The position numbers were made by a program, and so were the translations under genes. The notes under the pieces are model-generated. The model was not told the DNA's origin, did no database searches, and worked only from the letters and a program-made list of their open reading frames with translations. Shown here piece after piece: positions 63,512 through 64,000 of a stretch of 64,000 nt of DNA; the first letter of the stretch is position 1, and every line of letters starts with the position of its first letter. Where the stretch lies: contig JAZNGG010000047.1 in NCBI GenBank assembly GCA_045576355.1, positions 15,975 through 79,974 on the forward strand, in the 5' to 3' direction. The DNA is from Liminaster sp045576355 (lineage in GTDB: Bacteria > Bacteroidota > Bacteroidia > Bacteroidales > UBA3663).

Positions 63512-64000
63512 ATGTCCGGACGCAATAAATTATTTTCTGTCATCTTCCTGCTGATCACATCAGCAGGAAGCACGACAACATCTCATGCGCAGACTCGGGA
63601 TGTTACGTTCTCTCTGAGCGACTTTAATATAGTGAGAAACGTAGATACGGTGGAGATCTCGACATCAAATCCGGACTATTTCTTCAGCGAAGAGGAGGGA
63701 AAGCCGGAGATCCCCTATACCACGATCGTGTTTGATGTAAATGACTCCATCATCGATGTCACATACGATATAGAGGATATTCAGTTAGAGGCGATTCATG
63801 AAAATGTTTATCTCTATGAAAACATGTTGCCGATCAGCCCCGGAGACCCGATTCCGGCTCGTGAGATCTCCACGCAGCATGCTTTGGATCCGGTTTTATC
63901 CATCAGCATAGGGCGATTCAGAGAAAGGAGTCGCGTATATATAGCACTCTCCCCATTCGTTTATGACAACTATGAGAAGAGTCTCAGTTTCATCAGTTCC
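63512..64000 (+). CDS. N-terminal part of a secreted protein, possibly with gingipain-like propeptide
   Basis: The frame is open from the ATG at 63512 to the window end (163 codons), so the gene is cut. A signal peptide (about 1-31, ending SHAQ) is followed by a beta-rich region, DVTFSLSDFNIVRNVDTVEIST with EEGKPEIPYTTIVFDV. This recalls the propeptide of C25 (gingipain-type) peptidases that precede T9SS-exported proteins. The catalytic part, if any, is outside the window. It starts 43 bp after the S74-domain gene and could be in the same operon. Confidence 0.65.
   Translation, partial: MSGRNKLFSVIFLLITSAGSTTTSHAQTRDVTFSLSDFNIVRNVDTVEISTSNPDYFFSEEEGKPEIPYTTIVFDVNDSIIDVTYDIEDIQLEAIHENVYLYENMLPISPGDPIPAREISTQHALDPVLSISIGRFRERSRVYIALSPFVYDNYEKSLSFISS

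Noticed and set aside
1..64000. tRNA, rRNA, insertion sequence or prophage
   Set aside because: No cloverleaf with a GTTCGAATC-type T-arm, no rRNA motifs, and no transposase, integrase or phage structural gene were recognised; the S74 domain is in a T9SS-tailed secreted protein rather than a phage operon.

Overview
The window is chromosomal DNA of an anaerobic member of the Bacteroidota, order Bacteroidales. The evidence is two SusC/SusD systems, promoters of the Bacteroidetes type (TTTG, 19-20 bp, TAnnTTTG), sodium-pumping oxaloacetate decarboxylase genes, paired half-size ChrA genes, and proteins with type IX secretion (T9SS) C-terminal sorting domains. The genus cannot be settled from sequence alone. 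No rRNA, tRNA, CRISPR array, prophage or transposase gene was seen.

Positions 1-11348 form a pectin utilisation locus. It holds SusC (388-3555), SusD (3579-5552), a secreted protein with an internal tandem duplication (5641-7182), and a 1303-residue protein that joins a CE8 pectin methylesterase to a PL1 pectate lyase (7437-11348). The SusC promoter lies between two inward-facing inverted repeats (52-74 and 218-240), so the locus may be switched by promoter inversion. After a 22-bp minisatellite come an AspT/YidE-type transporter (11878-13560) and a second SusC/SusD/surface lipoprotein operon (13935-20763).

Positions 21130-29055 are on the minus strand: a DUF4143 ATPase with a five-copy 33-bp array at its promoter, then recN, a DUF4835 gene, a DnaQ-like exonuclease and dnaN, then pepD. 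Positions 29268-31422 (plus) hold a small membrane protein, an OmpH/Skp-like lipoprotein and an EamA transporter. Positions 31554-38948 (minus) hold oadB, oadA and oadG, a TerB-like protein, a regulator that fuses an RIC/YtfE-type di-iron domain to a LuxR helix-turn-helix, and two chrA genes. Positions 39102-45158 (minus) are metG, a GH3-family gene and topA. Positions 45365-50266 (minus) are an outer-membrane barrel-like protein and a long TPR protein.

Positions 50706-56986 (plus) encode a TolC/MFP/RND efflux pump followed by a small PII-like protein. After repeat-rich DNA come a LOG-family protein (57508-58623), a DUF4923 protein, a TPR lipoprotein with one inner-membrane span, a DUF3244-like protein, a peptidase-S74/T9SS fusion, and the start of a secreted protein cut by the window end.

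The most unusual non-coding material is a set of intergenic tandem arrays. Three unrelated sequences (near 11.5, 20.9 and 30.3 kb) share an exact 22-bp period, one has a 33-bp period, and one modular family is built of GTTTAGGN octamers, GCCATN hexamers and GC-rich palindromes. The candidates most worth following are the possible invertible promoter, the 33-bp array at the ATPase gene, and the RIC-LuxR regulator with its TerB partner.
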